Below, in pieces: positions 21,665-32,484 of a stretch of DNA of 64,000 nt. The notes under the pieces were generated by a model, which searched no databases, had not been told where the DNA came from, and saw nothing but the letters and a program-made list of their open reading frames with translations. The translations under genes and the position numbers were made by a program. This DNA is from Coprinopsis marcescibilis (taxonomy: Eukaryota > Basidiomycota > Agaricomycetes > Agaricales > Psathyrellaceae): NCBI GenBank assembly GCA_004369085.1, contig ML210170.1:117832-181831 (forward strand), written 5' to 3'. Positions within the stretch are counted from its first letter, which is position 1. Every line of letters begins with the position of its first letter.

Positions 21665-22240
21665 ATGCCACATCTTAGCCTATCTGAACATCAGCTTCTG
21701 TATCTCCTGCTTCATATATTCATGAATATCAAACATAACAAGAATCCCAAGTCTAATCGAGCCCCAGAACATCACAAAAAGCACCCACCACCCAACCAGC
21801 CTGATCTGAAGCAGGTTCTGGAGGCACTTGGGATCAAAATTCGTGACTTTGCGCACAATCCCAGTGTGCCGAAGGCCAAGGGTTGGAGACCCCAACAGCG
21901 ACAGCCCACCCCTCTGGGACATGCCAAGCACAAGACTCTGAAACGCAAAGCAATGGAGTTATTCAACCAAACCCCTCACGGCAGCAGCAACATGCTCACC
22001 AGACAAGATACGGAACCAGTCCTGCTCGCCAAGGCAGACACAGTGACCCTGCTATCCAGGGAGGCCACATTGGTCCCAGTGCTCTCCCAGAAAGGTGCCT
22101 TCACATTCGTTTCACCTGCACAAGGAAACAAGGCCCTTCACAATCAAACAAACATGACCCGACAACCCGCCAAGAGAGTCAAGCGCGAGAAAGTATCTGA
22201 TTCAGATAGTGTGGGCCATCGTCTTGGACATTTAGTTTAA
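21665..22240 (+). CDS. orphan protein encoded in the transposon
   Basis: An uninterrupted frame of 191 codons from the ATG at 21665 (MPHLSLSEHQLLYLLLHIF). A TTG-started extension to 21602 is unlikely. The protein is rich in Pro, Gln, His and Lys. It has a possible helix (DLKQVLEALGIKIRDFAHN) and two basic clusters typical of nuclear localisation signals (KHKTLKRKAME and PAKRVKREK). I recognise no domain. It is the only plus-strand gene of the element and lies next to the nested MITE. Earlier exons cannot be excluded. Confidence 0.45.
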   Translation: MPHLSLSEHQLLYLLLHIFMNIKHNKNPKSNRAPEHHKKHPPPNQPDLKQVLEALGIKIRDFAHNPSVPKAKGWRPQQRQPTPLGHAKHKTLKRKAMELFNQTPHGSSNMLTRQDTEPVLLAKADTVTLLSREATLVPVLSQKGAFTFVSPAQGNKALHNQTNMTRQPAKRVKREKVSDSDSVGHRLGHLV

Positions 22241-22254
22241 TATATACCTGAATT

Positions 22255-22320
22255 AAAGTTGTTATTATCTGTGCTTCCTGTACATATTATCTGTGCTTCC
22301 TGTACATATTATCTTTTTTG
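22255..22320 (+). repeat. short tandem duplication
   Basis: The unit ATTATCTGTGCTTCCTGTAC occurs twice head to tail just after the stop of the orphan gene. Confidence 0.7.
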
Positions 22321-22742
22321 CGCTGTACATACTATTTAACAGAGTTACTCAATTCAAAGGAATGTGAAGGTCCAGACATTCTGAATTTTTATGATAACAT
22401 CGACTTACAAAAAAGGTAATACTCCCAAATGGATAGAGCACTGTGACGTGGCTTGGGACCAGGCAGCCGCAAGAGACCAGACACAGCGAGACACTTACCA
22501 AAACACACTAGCCCAGATGGTGTCATGATTGTGCCATGGTAAAAGGGTGTGAACAAGACTGTATGTGCATGATATGATATAGTACAGATGAATGTGCAGT
22601 GATAAAGGATCAAGAAAACTAACAACCGCAAAACCCCCCAGTTACCTACGCCTCAGCAGCAGCCTACATCACACCAATCTCAGCCGGGGCCATCTGTTGC
22701 AATACGGCGAGAGCAACGAGTAGCTGGTGCACCTTTCTTCTT

Positions 22743-24844
22743 CTACTTGGATTTCTTTGCTGGCACACGGACATCATTATTGAGGTTGGGTTGTTCCGTG
22801 TGAGAAGTACCTGAGGCTGTACTAGTGTTGGGCATTTCGATAGGGTTGGCTGGAGGAACACCACCTGGACTGCTGGGAGGAGGGGGTACTGGGAGTGAAA
22901 GAGACTGAGAATGCGGAGGAGATGGTGGAGGCGAATGCCCACGGGCAAACGACAGTCGCTGCTCTGCATGAAAGTTGGGGTCATTTTCGTCCGACATGTG
23001 ATTCATATCTTGAGGGTTACGATCGTCGATGTCAATTACAGCATTGGTGGTTGTTGTTGTTGTTGTTGTTGTTGTTGTTGCTGCTGTTGCCATTGTTGTT
23101 GTTGTTGTTGCCATTGCCATTGTTGTTGTTGCCATTGCCAGTGTTGTCACCGCCATTGTTGTTGTCGATGTAGTATTGATACGCTGCAGCAGCTGTGCAT
23201 TGTTTGGGACATCGTCGTCAGACCTGTAGGTCAGTTCAAGATCGGCCAAGGCCTCAGTCAGCCCCTCCTCGATGACGTCCCGGTTAGTGCCCAAGTTCTT
23301 GCCCTTTCCGCTCTTGAAAACAATGTCAGCAAGATAATTGATTGTGTCTTTCATGCCACTGGTGGGATCTGCAAGCTTCTCCATAATGATTTTCTTGACA
23401 AAGCTGAAAACTACACTGTAGTTAATGTTGGATTCAGTGCCAATTTCGGCAAACTGTGTGTCGGAAGAGTGGCAGAATACGGTCTGAAATTGGTCAGTAA
23501 ATCATCAAATTATCAAGGGCAGGATCAACTTACTGCAGTTACGGCGAGTGCGACAAAACCTGGGGTGAGTTCATTCAGCCCCCACATGGCGCCCGTACTG
23601 TTTGCAGCAATTTTACCCCCAACACCTGGATTAGCTGGGTTGGGCACAGATGTTGGTCCAAAGGCAATGCCACGACAGCTCTGTAAAAGTCTCAGCAACG
23701 GTGATTTTCAAAACAAATTAACAGCTTACCAGGGCAATCCACTCGCAATGGAAGATTTCAGTGACTCCCTGTTTCTTCAGCAGTGGGAACATGAATGCAT
23801 GGTACAATGACGGCTTGTTGGGGTTTGCTCTGGTGGGGAAAGTGTGGATAAAGTCCTGGAATTCAGGCTTTTCTGTACGCTGTGGGCCTTGATTGGCATC
23901 GTAAATCCCAGGGGTGGGGTTGAGGAAAGCAAAAGCCCTGTAGGCAACTTTTGCATGGAAGGAATTGAAGATGTTGCGGCAAGCTTCGTAGTACACTGGC
24001 ATGATCTAGAAAATATGTCAGAGGTGTAAAAAAAGGTGAGTAAGTAATCTGACCATGTCACGAAAAAGTGGGGCAGACAGCAAGAGCGTATGCATGGTTT
24101 CAGGAATGACCATGTAAAGCTCGTCCGTCTGGCCCATTTGTCGACGGTCTGGTGTGAGGTAACGGTCAGGATGGTTCCTGGCGTTGACTAGCAGCCCGTC
24201 AACTTCCTCAGGTGGCGGCCTGTGCTCCAAAAAAGCTGAGCCTCGAATCATCATGTCATGGCAAATGATGAGTCGACGGCAGAGCTTGGAGTAGTCGGAG
24301 GTGTTGCGACCGCCTTTGGGGTCCTCGTTGCTGTTACCTTTTCTAGCCTTCTTGCTGGAGCTCTTGACTGTGTACATGGCTGCTTGGGCCTTGTAATGGC
24401 GGAGTTCTACCTTGAGGGATGTGTTAGACAACTGGAGGCCTTTGACAAAGCCTTCCAGGCTTGTAATTGTGCTCTGGGCATTGGCGAAGATCTTGAAAAC
24501 ATGTTGGTCAGCATTATATGCATTACAAAAAATCTAACAACACTTACCACTTGGAACTGCTCCCTTGTGGTCATGTCGTTCGTTGGCGGCAGGGTTGTCA
24601 GAGGGATTTCAACATTTAGGGGGTCATTCAAACCCTCCTCTTCCACTACCTGTGGTCCATCTGAAGGCGCCTCAGAAGCAGAAGAGTCTGATTCATTGGC
24701 ATTATCTTGGCGATCGAAATCAAAAGTGCTTTCGTCAAAATCATCAAGGCCTGAGCCATCGACGGTGTTGGGCTGACGGCGCTGAGTAGCAGGGGCATGG
24801 GTAGGAGCAGGGGCAGGGTGTCCCCGTTGGCATGCACGAGGCAT
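22743..24844 (-). CDS. transposon companion protein resembling DUF6698 proteins
   Basis: About five exons run from the ATG at 24844 (MPRACQRGHPAPAP) to the stop at 22743. The first exon (24548-24844) is acidic and Ser-rich. The second (from 24491) begins IFANAQSTITSLEGFVKGLQ, with KSSSKKARKGNS and CRRLIICHDMMIRGSAFLEH. Later exons carry MPVYYEACRNIFNSFHAK, PLLKKQGVTEIFHCEWIA, the Asn/Gly-rich MWGLNELTPGFVALAVTA and FAEIGTESNINYSVVFSFVK. The order of the last segments resembles the DUF6698 proteins often found beside fungal mobile elements. That comparison is from memory. The C-terminal exon has a long Thr/Met/Ala repeat (about 23040-23170), then Pro/Ser-rich sequence. Function unknown. Confidence 0.55.
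23040..23170. repeat. (GTT)n-type microsatellite
   Basis: Imperfect GTT and GTTGCCATT repeats on the plus strand. On the minus strand they encode a Thr-rich tract of the companion protein. Confidence 0.85.
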
Positions 24845-25763
24845 GACAGCAAAGAGAAAGGTGAGACAAACAAAAACTTGCCATTTGACGTATTATATAC
24901 AGTCAACCAAAAACTAAAAAAAGCTCCTAAATAACATCTGTTTTGAGAATGATTAGTGATGTGTTGACTCATTAGGGCTAAAAATGGAACTTACAAGGTC
25001 CCTAATCGCACCAAATCTCCTTCACGCGAAGGTACAAGTTGGCATCCAGAATGTTGACGACAAACGCGTCGGTTTTCTTCACTCTCTCATTAGTAGGAGC
25101 CAAGAGACAGCCCCGGATGATCGCAAGAGCGGGGATGATGTGTGGCTGTGCTCCAGCTTTTCGGCGAACACGATAAAGTCCAAGGCATTTATCCTGTGCC
25201 CGTTCCACCTCTGACACTGGCTCATCATAGAGACTGACCAGCGCCAATGGAATATGTGTGTGCAGGCCTTTAGTCTCGAGTGTAAAAAGGCGTCCAAATG
25301 TTGGTTTTCCATCCACGTTGACAATAACTGTATCCCAACGTTCACCCTTTTTATGCCACTCATTAGTGCACCGGAGTAGGTCAGTGTCAGCCTCCCACAT
25401 AACCTTGGACTCATAGGTTACTCAGAGAAGCTGAAATTGCTGAGCCTAGAATATTAAATGAAAACTATGAAATTGGGCAAACTGTTAAATAAATTCAACG
25501 TACTACTGTCTCTGTCGAGTTTAGCACAATGTTGCCAGCCACAAGAGGGTTGTTCTTGATAAACTTGTTGAGAAGAGTACCCATGTAATGAGCACCAAGG
25601 TGTTGGTTGAGGTGGGCAATGAAGGCAGCAATATTGATGCGAACACCATTAGGCGAACCAAACGAAATCCTCTCGAAGTCATATTCAACAGAGATCTTGA
25701 CTCGGGTTTGCTTCCCTGAGTTCTCCCCAAAACCCTGGACTGTAAGGTTGCGAGTGAGATCTT

Positions 25764-25765
25764 TG

Positions 25766-25846
<81 letters not shown>

Positions 25847-25860
25847 TGTGGCTGTTGTGG
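25764..25860. repeat. (CTG/TTG)n repeat encoding poly-Gln
   Basis: A run of CTG and TTG triplets on the plus strand reads as about 30 consecutive Gln codons (CAG/CAA) in the transposase on the minus strand. Confidence 0.9.
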
Positions 25861-26424
25861 CTGCTCTGGAATATCAATATCTTCAATAAATTCACTGTTT
25901 CCATCATACCAATCAATCCTGCTTTGGATGTAGGATGCAACATAGTTCCAGTGGTCAAGCTTCAAAATCTGGAGAGGAGAATTAGAAAAATTTCAAATTA
26001 GCACTAAATATTTTACACTTGCCGTCTCATCAAAGTTCTTGAAGTTTGTCATATACTGGTAGAAGGCTTTGAGCAGTTGGTGCATCCCCTCATTTGGCTT
26101 AGTGTTGTAGTTCCGTGTGACACCTTTGAAAAGGATATCCCAAACCATGTGTGAGTGCATGTGTGCCTTCGGAAAGATCCATTTCTTCCCATCTGGCCCA
26201 GATACTCTGATATAAGCCTAGAATTCAAAATTAGACAGTAAATCATGCTAAAAAGTCAAACTCACCTCCAGTCGTGATTGAAATACCTTCAATGCCCTTT
26301 TTATCTGCTGAATTGTATCCTCTGTATGGTTCTCGAATGAAGCAAGAATGTCCAAAACTGAGAAAGCACGCATCAGCTGTAATAAAGCATCAAACTTTGC
26401 ACCTGGTGGTATGGACTTGGCAGA

Positions 26425-26530
26425 GCCTGCAGAGGTGGATCCATCATCAGATCCATTAGAGGTGGACCCATTGTCAGATCCATTAGAGGTGGACCCGTTG
26501 TCAGATCCAGTAGCAGTGGACCCATCTTCA
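26425..26530. repeat. 30-nt coding minisatellite
   Basis: Three to four tandem units in the transposase encode the repeated motif DNGSTSNGS on the minus strand. Confidence 0.8.
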
Positions 26531-27532
26531 GATTGGGTAGATGTGGACTCATCGCCAGACTCACTGCTTGAGTCCTCACCACTTGACTCATCATCAGATT
26601 GGCTATCAGAGTCAGAGCTTGCAGGTTGACTTGGGACCAAGTTGACTGCAATAAAAAGTGCAATCTGGTGTCATTGGAATAGGATTAGTATGGTACCTGA
26701 ATATCAAGCAAAGACAAACCTTCATCATTGCCTCATTCTTGTTTCCATCCTGATATTTGGTACTTAGAACCTTGTTGAAGTGGTACAAGCCACTATATTC
26801 TGGAAAATCATGAGCACTAACCAGAACCTAGCATGAGACACCTCTGCAAGTACATCAGATTAAACTACTTACCAGCGTGATAGCTCCAACATTTTTGCTT
26901 TGGGATAATTTTCCTTAATAAACGCTAAAAGCTCCGTCCATATATGCTTTGACCCTAGTCCATTGGCATAAGCATGAAGCCGATCCCACAACAATGCACA
27001 GAAGACATCTGTTCCACAGGGATCAAGGATAGCAAAAGCACTCTACAAATATATATCAATAAAATATATTCTAAAGCAGGCATAGGAAACGTACCGGGAC
27101 GGGACATTGCCCCTGGTTAGCCAAGTAAGCATCAGCTGCTGTTGCTGATAGTGTAAGTGCATGGGCTACCTGCTGCTCTGTTTCCCTCACAGTGCAGGGC
27201 TTGTGAGTATAGCAGAGGCATAACACCTTGTCCTTAGGTGCTAAACATACTGGGCACAACGCTTGGCCTTGAACACCACGGATTAGTGCTATGATACACC
27301 TGTTTTAACATATTAATAGTAGACTTATTATAAATAAATGCCACATACTGTTCCTCATAATCAGCCGAAACAATGAGAATACCTGGGAACATTCGATGGA
27401 ATAGATCGTCACCACATTTGACATGGAATCCAAAGCGTGAAGCATCCCGAATGGTCCCAAATATAATCTTCAAAGCTGCATGATAGACTTCTCTCTTGTG
27501 GTTAGCAAATGAGGTTGTGCCGCTATCTGCCT

Positions 27533-28176
27533 NNNNNNNNNNNNNNNNNNNNNNNNNNNNNNNNNNNNNNNNNNNNNNNNNNNNNNNNNNNNNNNNNNNN
27601 NNNNNNNNNNNNNNNNNNNNNNNNNNNNNNNNNNNNNNNNNNNNNNNNNNNNNNNNNNNNNNNNNNNNNNNNNNNNNNNNNNNNNNNNNNNNNNNNNNNN
27701 NNNNNNNNNNNNNNNNNNNNNNNNNNNNNNNNNNNNNNNNNNNNNNNNNNNNNNNNNNNNNNNNNNNNNNNNNNNNNNNNNNNNNNNNNNNNNNNNNNNN
27801 NNNNNNNNNNNNNNNNNNNNNNNNNNNNNNNNNNNNNNNNNNNNNNNNNNNNNNNNNNNNNNNNNNNNNNNNNNNNNNNNNNNNNNNNNNNNNNNNNNNN
27901 NNNNNNNNNNNNNNNNNNNNNNNNNNNNNNNNNNNNNNNNNNNNNNNNNNNNNNNNNNNNNNNNNNNNNNNNNNNNNNNNNNNNNNNNNNNNNNNNNNNN
28001 NNNNNNNNNNNNNNNNNNNNNNNNNNNNNNNNNNNNNNNNNNNNNNNNNNNNNNNNNNNNNNNNNNNNNNNNNNNNNNNNNNNNNNNNNNNNNNNNNNNN
28101 NNNNNNNNNNNNNNNNNNNNNNNNNNNNNNNNNNNNNNNNNNNNNNNNNNNNNNNNNNNNNNNNNNNNNNNNNNNN
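27533..28176. other. assembly gap (644 N)
   Basis: Run of N. Open frames reported across it are artefacts. Transposase coding sequence borders it on the left and LTR-like sequence on the right. Confidence 1.
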
Positions 28177-28443
28177 TGACTCATATCTAGTCGGACATTG
28201 CTATATGCTTACTGATACTCTTATCCACATGTGATACGACTGCACATGAACACTTTACATAGCCTCTCCTATACAGTATAAATACTGGTATCCCTACTCT
28301 GTATTCGATAGAGCTATCCAATTGTCTTTACTGCCTCTGCAGTCTATTCCTCTATCTCTATAGCTAGACGTTATCGTCTGCGCTCTCCGGTATCATCAGG
28401 TACCGTTACTGTTGCACCCATACACTTATTCTCATAGGCAACA
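28177..28443. repeat. end of a probable LTR retrotransposon repeat
   Basis: Non-coding sequence with a TATA-like box (AGTATAAATACTGG, about 28277), followed by a CT-rich leader (TCCTCTATCTCTATAGC). It stops at a terminal CAACA (about 28439-28443), after which transposon sequence resumes. This layout is typical of a copia-type LTR. The other end is hidden in the gap. Confidence 0.45.
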
Positions 28444-29996
28444 TACCGAGCTCATCTTCTCACCACCTGCCTTCCAGTACCCTTCGAGAGACTGGTAGTT
28501 GGTCAGTGTGATGTCATCTTCCTTTGTCTGAACACGCTGGAACAGGCGAAGTAAAGAACCAATTTGAGTTCAATTGAGGTTGCAGTCAAGTGCGAATTTG
28601 GAGACTTCGAAGTCTGTTTGGGTTGGAAAGGGTGACCAAGGGTCAGAAACATCCCTTCAAACAGGATTGTCGCGAGATTGTCGACGGTATGTGTGAAAAG
28701 GTTCATGACGAGGGGGACTCTGGAATGTGGATGATAAAAAGTGAAAAAATTGTTGGGGCTGGGGTTACTTGGGAACTGAGGTGTATTAGGGTCCAGAACA
28801 GGAGGAGCAGGACCAAATGTAGTAGTAGCATCGACAATCTGATTGTCAATGGTTGGAGGCAAGTTTGGTGGAAGATGCGGGCCAGCATAAGTTGCAGGCA
28901 GCTGAGCAGTATTTGACAACAAAAGGGGATTGGAACTGGCACTGGCACCAGTGTTACTGACATTGGCAGGTGTGCCAGATGCGATCCAGCTTGACGATGC
29001 AACGGGTGCCCTGGGATGACCAGAATGTTGGGCAAGGAGTGTCGGATGACTGGTGGGATGCCCTTGAAGGGCAGCAAGGGGGCTACCAGAGCTGGTAGGA
29101 AGTTGCGAACCTATTTCCATTTTGGGTCAGTTTTCTGTCGACGGTTGTGAAACCGAATGCAGCAACACTTACCTGGATCACCAACACTTGAAGCCTGCAT
29201 GACATCACGAGCAACTGAGCCTTGGATATGTCCAATCCGACTTTGGGACTGAGCAGGGGCAATGGGACGGGGCAGTACAACGTTGCCAGCCAACGAGTCT
29301 GGACCCTGATTATTAGCCTGCTTATATTTATACCACCAAAGCAGTATTTACCTGATTCAGATTAACCAGCACTGGAGACCTGAGCTGCAGCACAGGGGCC
29401 TCTAGAATTCCCAGGCCGGCTCTGATGTTGAGTGGGCGCAGTGGGGTGTGAGGTAGTGTTGCCAGTGGATAGACCTGACACCTTATTCCCGCGGACCTGC
29501 CTGGGTTGGGGTCCAGGAATGATTGAGCCTGTGGGCAGTCAAGATCGTTAGGACACACTTCATAGGCATGCGCTTACTTACGTCTGTTAGCTTCGATGTT
29601 CAGAATTGCTTGGAGGTTCTGAGATTCCTGAGCGGCGTACGCAGCCAATGACATCTCATGTTCTTCTTGTTTCTTCTTAAATTTAGCAGGGCTATGGCTG
29701 TTTAGGGCCTGTTGGGTTGTGAATTGACGTGAGCAATGCGGACAAGTGTAGGATTGAGGGTGAAACATGATACGATGAGCTAGAAATACAAGTCCAGAGA
29801 AGATGAGCAGAGAGCGATGTGCAGATTGCGGGGAATCGATCACTAGCCAGTCACTAGCGGCTGACACAGGTCATGGGGCTGTGCCGTTTGAGCACTCACA
29901 CGCTCCACTCCAGCGGCACTCGGCACGCTAATTTTAAATCAGCAAATGTCTTTGAACGCTCAGATAATTTAAGCGCCGCTCGGACTTTTCCGACAA

Positions 29997-30512
29997 AGCT
30001 CAAGCTTCATGGGGATGGCTTGAAAGTTGCTGTGATTCTGAACAATTTTGTGCCGCGAGAATTTCGCTTCAAAAAGATTCACGGTACTCGCTGCTTTCTT
30101 CAACATCATATCGCTAATATAAGGGAGAAGTAGTAGTACCTTGGATACCTAGTGTTGGTATCTGCCTGCCTAATTATAACAAGACCTGGGACGATCAGGT
30201 TATACCATGCAAGTTGGTCGATCACTGGCTTAACTGTGGTCTGCTATATATGTGCCTCAACCAATGCCCCCTAAGAATATAACTAACTAGTAGTAACACG
30301 GAACACTGTGTACTGTGTGCCACAAGGTGCCATATTGGATGCGACTCGGGGGGCCACTGGCAGTGGCGCAGCGTTTGACCCTAGAAAATTTCCAGAAATC
30401 CAGAGAAGGTCTTGGCAAACAAATGCAAACTGCACATAACGCCTCTGTCAGTCGACCTGGTATCCTCTTCTCACAAACTATCGTCTTGACATTCCTTCGG
30501 TGATAGATATAT
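29997..30512. other. intergenic before the F-box pair
   Basis: From the right end of the transposon to the first F-box gene. The last 150 bp (LENFQKSREGLGKQMQ region in one frame) is similar to the sequence before the second F-box gene. The tandem duplication therefore included the 5' flank. Confidence 0.5.
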
Positions 30513-32129
30513 ATGTCAATCTCATCAAGCACTCAATCTGTCTACACCAACAACGTCGTTATCAGATTCTCAATTCCCAACTACAGGCCCATAGAATCAG
30601 AATTTACTCCATTCCTTTCCAACAACGATCCTCCTCCCGATGACCTCATAAAGCCAGCTCGAGCCAGAGCTGGACATCCTAATATCGCTCGCCAAACTAT
30701 TGCAGCTCAAATCGACATGCTCAATCAGCGACTGGCGCAACTACAGCAACTGTCAACTCAGTTCGCCGATCAGGAGGACAGTTACCTTTCGATTGCCTCG
30801 TTATCGAGGAGATTTCCCTCCGAGCTCATCGTGGAGGTGGCCAAGTGGTGCTTCAAAGACGATGGTGTTATGGATGAACAAGATCGTCTGACGTTCATGC
30901 ACCTGCGTTGTGTTAGTCGAAGATGGAGGGAGGCGTTGTTATCGGCACATTGTTTTTGGCGAGGATTGCATGTTCGGAATGGGTGGCCAGTTGCAAAAGC
31001 CATATGCAGCTGGTTTGACAGAGGTGGCCCTGATTGGCCCGTCGTCTTGAGGATCGACGAATGGGACCCACCTCAAGCAAATGATCTACCTTACGAAACA
31101 CCTGGGCGACTGACACTACTTTTCAAATCCCAGCGACAGTGGAAGGAAATCAAGCTACCTGAAAACATGGACCCCCACTGCGTCAGACACATCCTGGAAA
31201 GCCTTTCTGATGGGCCATTGCAGTCTTGGGAGAACTGTGTTATGCTTCGACTTCCCAGCTGGGAGGGCTGGGTTGCCTGGCCATCCCTCAGACGGCGTTC
31301 GAGGACATTTGCCCAGGCACTTCCAAATCTGCAAACGCTGGAGTTAACGCTGGCTAAAAGCAGCGTCAAAAGCCCCATCTCGCACCCGACCGTCTCTGAT
31401 CTCCGGGTGGACTTGTCGCATATCGTGGCGGTCGAAGGGCTCCTCAGCCTCTTGACAACGTTGCCGAACGTGCAGAAATTGAGTCTCGTGGGTACCCGAC
31501 TCGGAAGATCTGTTGCTTCGAGTGGTAGCCTTGGACGACGACAAATCGAACTCCCAAACGTTCGGTATCTCCAACTCACCGCTTCCGTCGCTGACTACAT
31601 TCGACACATCCTCCTGCCAAACCTCGACACGCTCAAAATCGTCACAGCCAACCAGAATCCGATGTCAAGTACCCTCGTGCCACTATTAAATTTACTCCAC
31701 AACTCGCTTCTGCTGCGGACTATCGACCTTGAAGAATCAGAATTCAGCGCTCCGTGCGTGGCGAGCGTACTGAAGCATGCGCCGAAGTCAGTGGAGGAGC
31801 TCCGAGTCGCTGGTCCAGGATGGTACATCTTCAAGGTGTTTTTGGACGATGCTCAATTCGGGGACGAGGATGTGCTTGCTGGGTTGAAGAGGATATATCA
31901 CCCGTGCTTCGACCCAGCGGATTTTGATATTCTGATACGGTTTTTCTCGAAGAGGAAGACGAGACTAGATGGGAATGTATGTTTGGAAGCTGCGCAAGGG
32001 GATAAGAAGGGAACTGGTCAGATTATTTCGATCATCTACGAGGATATTTCGAAGCTGGATACAAGTATCTGTGCAGAACAGGTCGAGAAGCTGCGGTGCT
32101 TGGGAGTGACTCTTTCTTCCTCTTCGTAA
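30513..32129 (+). CDS. F-box protein, family F3, tandem copy 1
   Basis: Intronless, 538 residues, probably an SCF ubiquitin-ligase adaptor. It begins MSISSSTQSVYTNN. Residues 60-90 form a short coiled coil (IAAQIDMLNQRLAQLQQLST). The F-box-like domain follows (RFPSELIVEVAKWCF ... FMHLRCVSRRWREALLSAHCFWRGL), with the conserved SWFDRGGPDWPVVLR just after it. The rest is a degenerate leucine-rich region (LPNLQTLELTL, LPNVQKLSLVG, LPNVRYLQLTA, LPNLDTLKIV). The C-terminus has LKRIYHPCFDPADFDILIRFF and ends EKLRCLGVTLSSSS. It is followed in tandem by a paralogue of the same length. Substrates are unknown. Confidence 0.85.
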   Translation: MSISSSTQSVYTNNVVIRFSIPNYRPIESEFTPFLSNNDPPPDDLIKPARARAGHPNIARQTIAAQIDMLNQRLAQLQQLSTQFADQEDSYLSIASLSRRFPSELIVEVAKWCFKDDGVMDEQDRLTFMHLRCVSRRWREALLSAHCFWRGLHVRNGWPVAKAICSWFDRGGPDWPVVLRIDEWDPPQANDLPYETPGRLTLLFKSQRQWKEIKLPENMDPHCVRHILESLSDGPLQSWENCVMLRLPSWEGWVAWPSLRRRSRTFAQALPNLQTLELTLAKSSVKSPISHPTVSDLRVDLSHIVAVEGLLSLLTTLPNVQKLSLVGTRLGRSVASSGSLGRRQIELPNVRYLQLTASVADYIRHILLPNLDTLKIVTANQNPMSSTLVPLLNLLHNSLLLRTIDLEESEFSAPCVASVLKHAPKSVEELRVAGPGWYIFKVFLDDAQFGDEDVLAGLKRIYHPCFDPADFDILIRFFSKRKTRLDGNVCLEAAQGDKKGTGQIISIIYEDISKLDTSICAEQVEKLRCLGVTLSSSS

Positions 32130-32484
32130 ACTTTGCCAATATTGACATTTCAAGATCTTTTCTTTTCTTTCTCCCAGTAACAGTGTGATGCAGGTGAGAA
32201 CTAAGGATTAGGGAAGCAACTTAAAAAAGTTGCTTCACGCAGACTAGTACAAGTTGATGTCCATACAACTTTAATCGTTAAAGTAGGCAGAGAGGATCAA
32301 CGGCTCGGTGACCCACGTTCAAGTTTGCCATTAGTTTTTAGAGAAGGTGTTGACAAGCAAATGCAAATCTTTGCTGAACGCCTCCGAGTCTGCCACTTCG
32401 AACTTTGGAATCCTCTTGACTACGGAACTATCAAGATTCAACAAAGCTCGTATTGACGAAGGACAATCCTTCGTAGGTACATAT
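32130..32484. other. spacer between the tandem F-box genes
   Basis: Holds the 3' end of the first copy and the 5' flank of the second. Sequence from about 32335 repeats the region before 30513 with changes. An in-frame GTG-started extension from 32347 is open but lies in this duplicated flank and is probably not translated. Confidence 0.5.

Larger units (their letters stand above)
25002..29768 (-). pseudogene. Plavaka-type transposase, interrupted by gap and LTR remnant
   Basis: Many-exon gene starting at 29768 with a C2H2 finger (YTCPHCSRQFTTQQALNSH), then KFKKKQEEHEMSLAAYA and Pro/Ser-rich linkers (29.5-28.5 kb). Left of the gap comes the transposase core: FANHKREVYHAALKIIFG, HRMFPGILIVSADYEEQY and the Cys segment ALCPVCLAPKDKVLCLCYTH. 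Further on are an acidic Ser/Thr repeat (about 26420-26560), KGVTRNYNTKPNEGMH and FKNFDETILKLDHWNYVAS. A poly-Gln tract and a C-terminal domain (TDLLRCTNEWHKKGERWD) follow. The order matches Plavaka-family proteins of Agaricomycetes as I know them. The 644-N gap and an LTR-like piece at 28177-28443 interrupt the gene, so this copy may be dead. Exon borders near the gap cannot be set. Confidence 0.6.
20562..29996. mobile_element. Plavaka-type DNA transposon with terminal inverted repeats
   Basis: The left end reads TTGTCGGAAAAGTCCG then GTCGGCGCTCAA. The right end, read on the minus strand, gives TTGTCGGAAAAGTCCG then AGCGGCGCTTAA. Inside are a transposase-like gene (-), a companion gene (-) and an orphan plus-strand gene. 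A nested small element and an LTR remnant with an assembly gap are also present. The interior is more AT-rich and richer in microsatellites than the flanks. No clear target-site duplication is visible at either end. About 9.4 kb including 644 N. Confidence 0.75.

Noticed and set aside
22911..23810. 299-codon frame with a long Cys run
   Set aside because: The Cys run is the GTT/TGT microsatellite read in another frame opposite the companion gene.
25607..25933. Poly-Cys and poly-Leu frames on the plus strand
   Set aside because: They are alternate readings of the CTG/TTG repeat that encodes poly-Gln in the transposase.
27234..28234. Open frames spanning the run of N
   Set aside because: They are products of the assembly gap; only the sequence outside 27533-28176 is informative.
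32347..32484. Upstream extension of the second tandem F-box protein
   Set aside because: It begins with GTG and lies in the duplicated 5' flank; the ATG at 32485 aligns with the neighbour's start.
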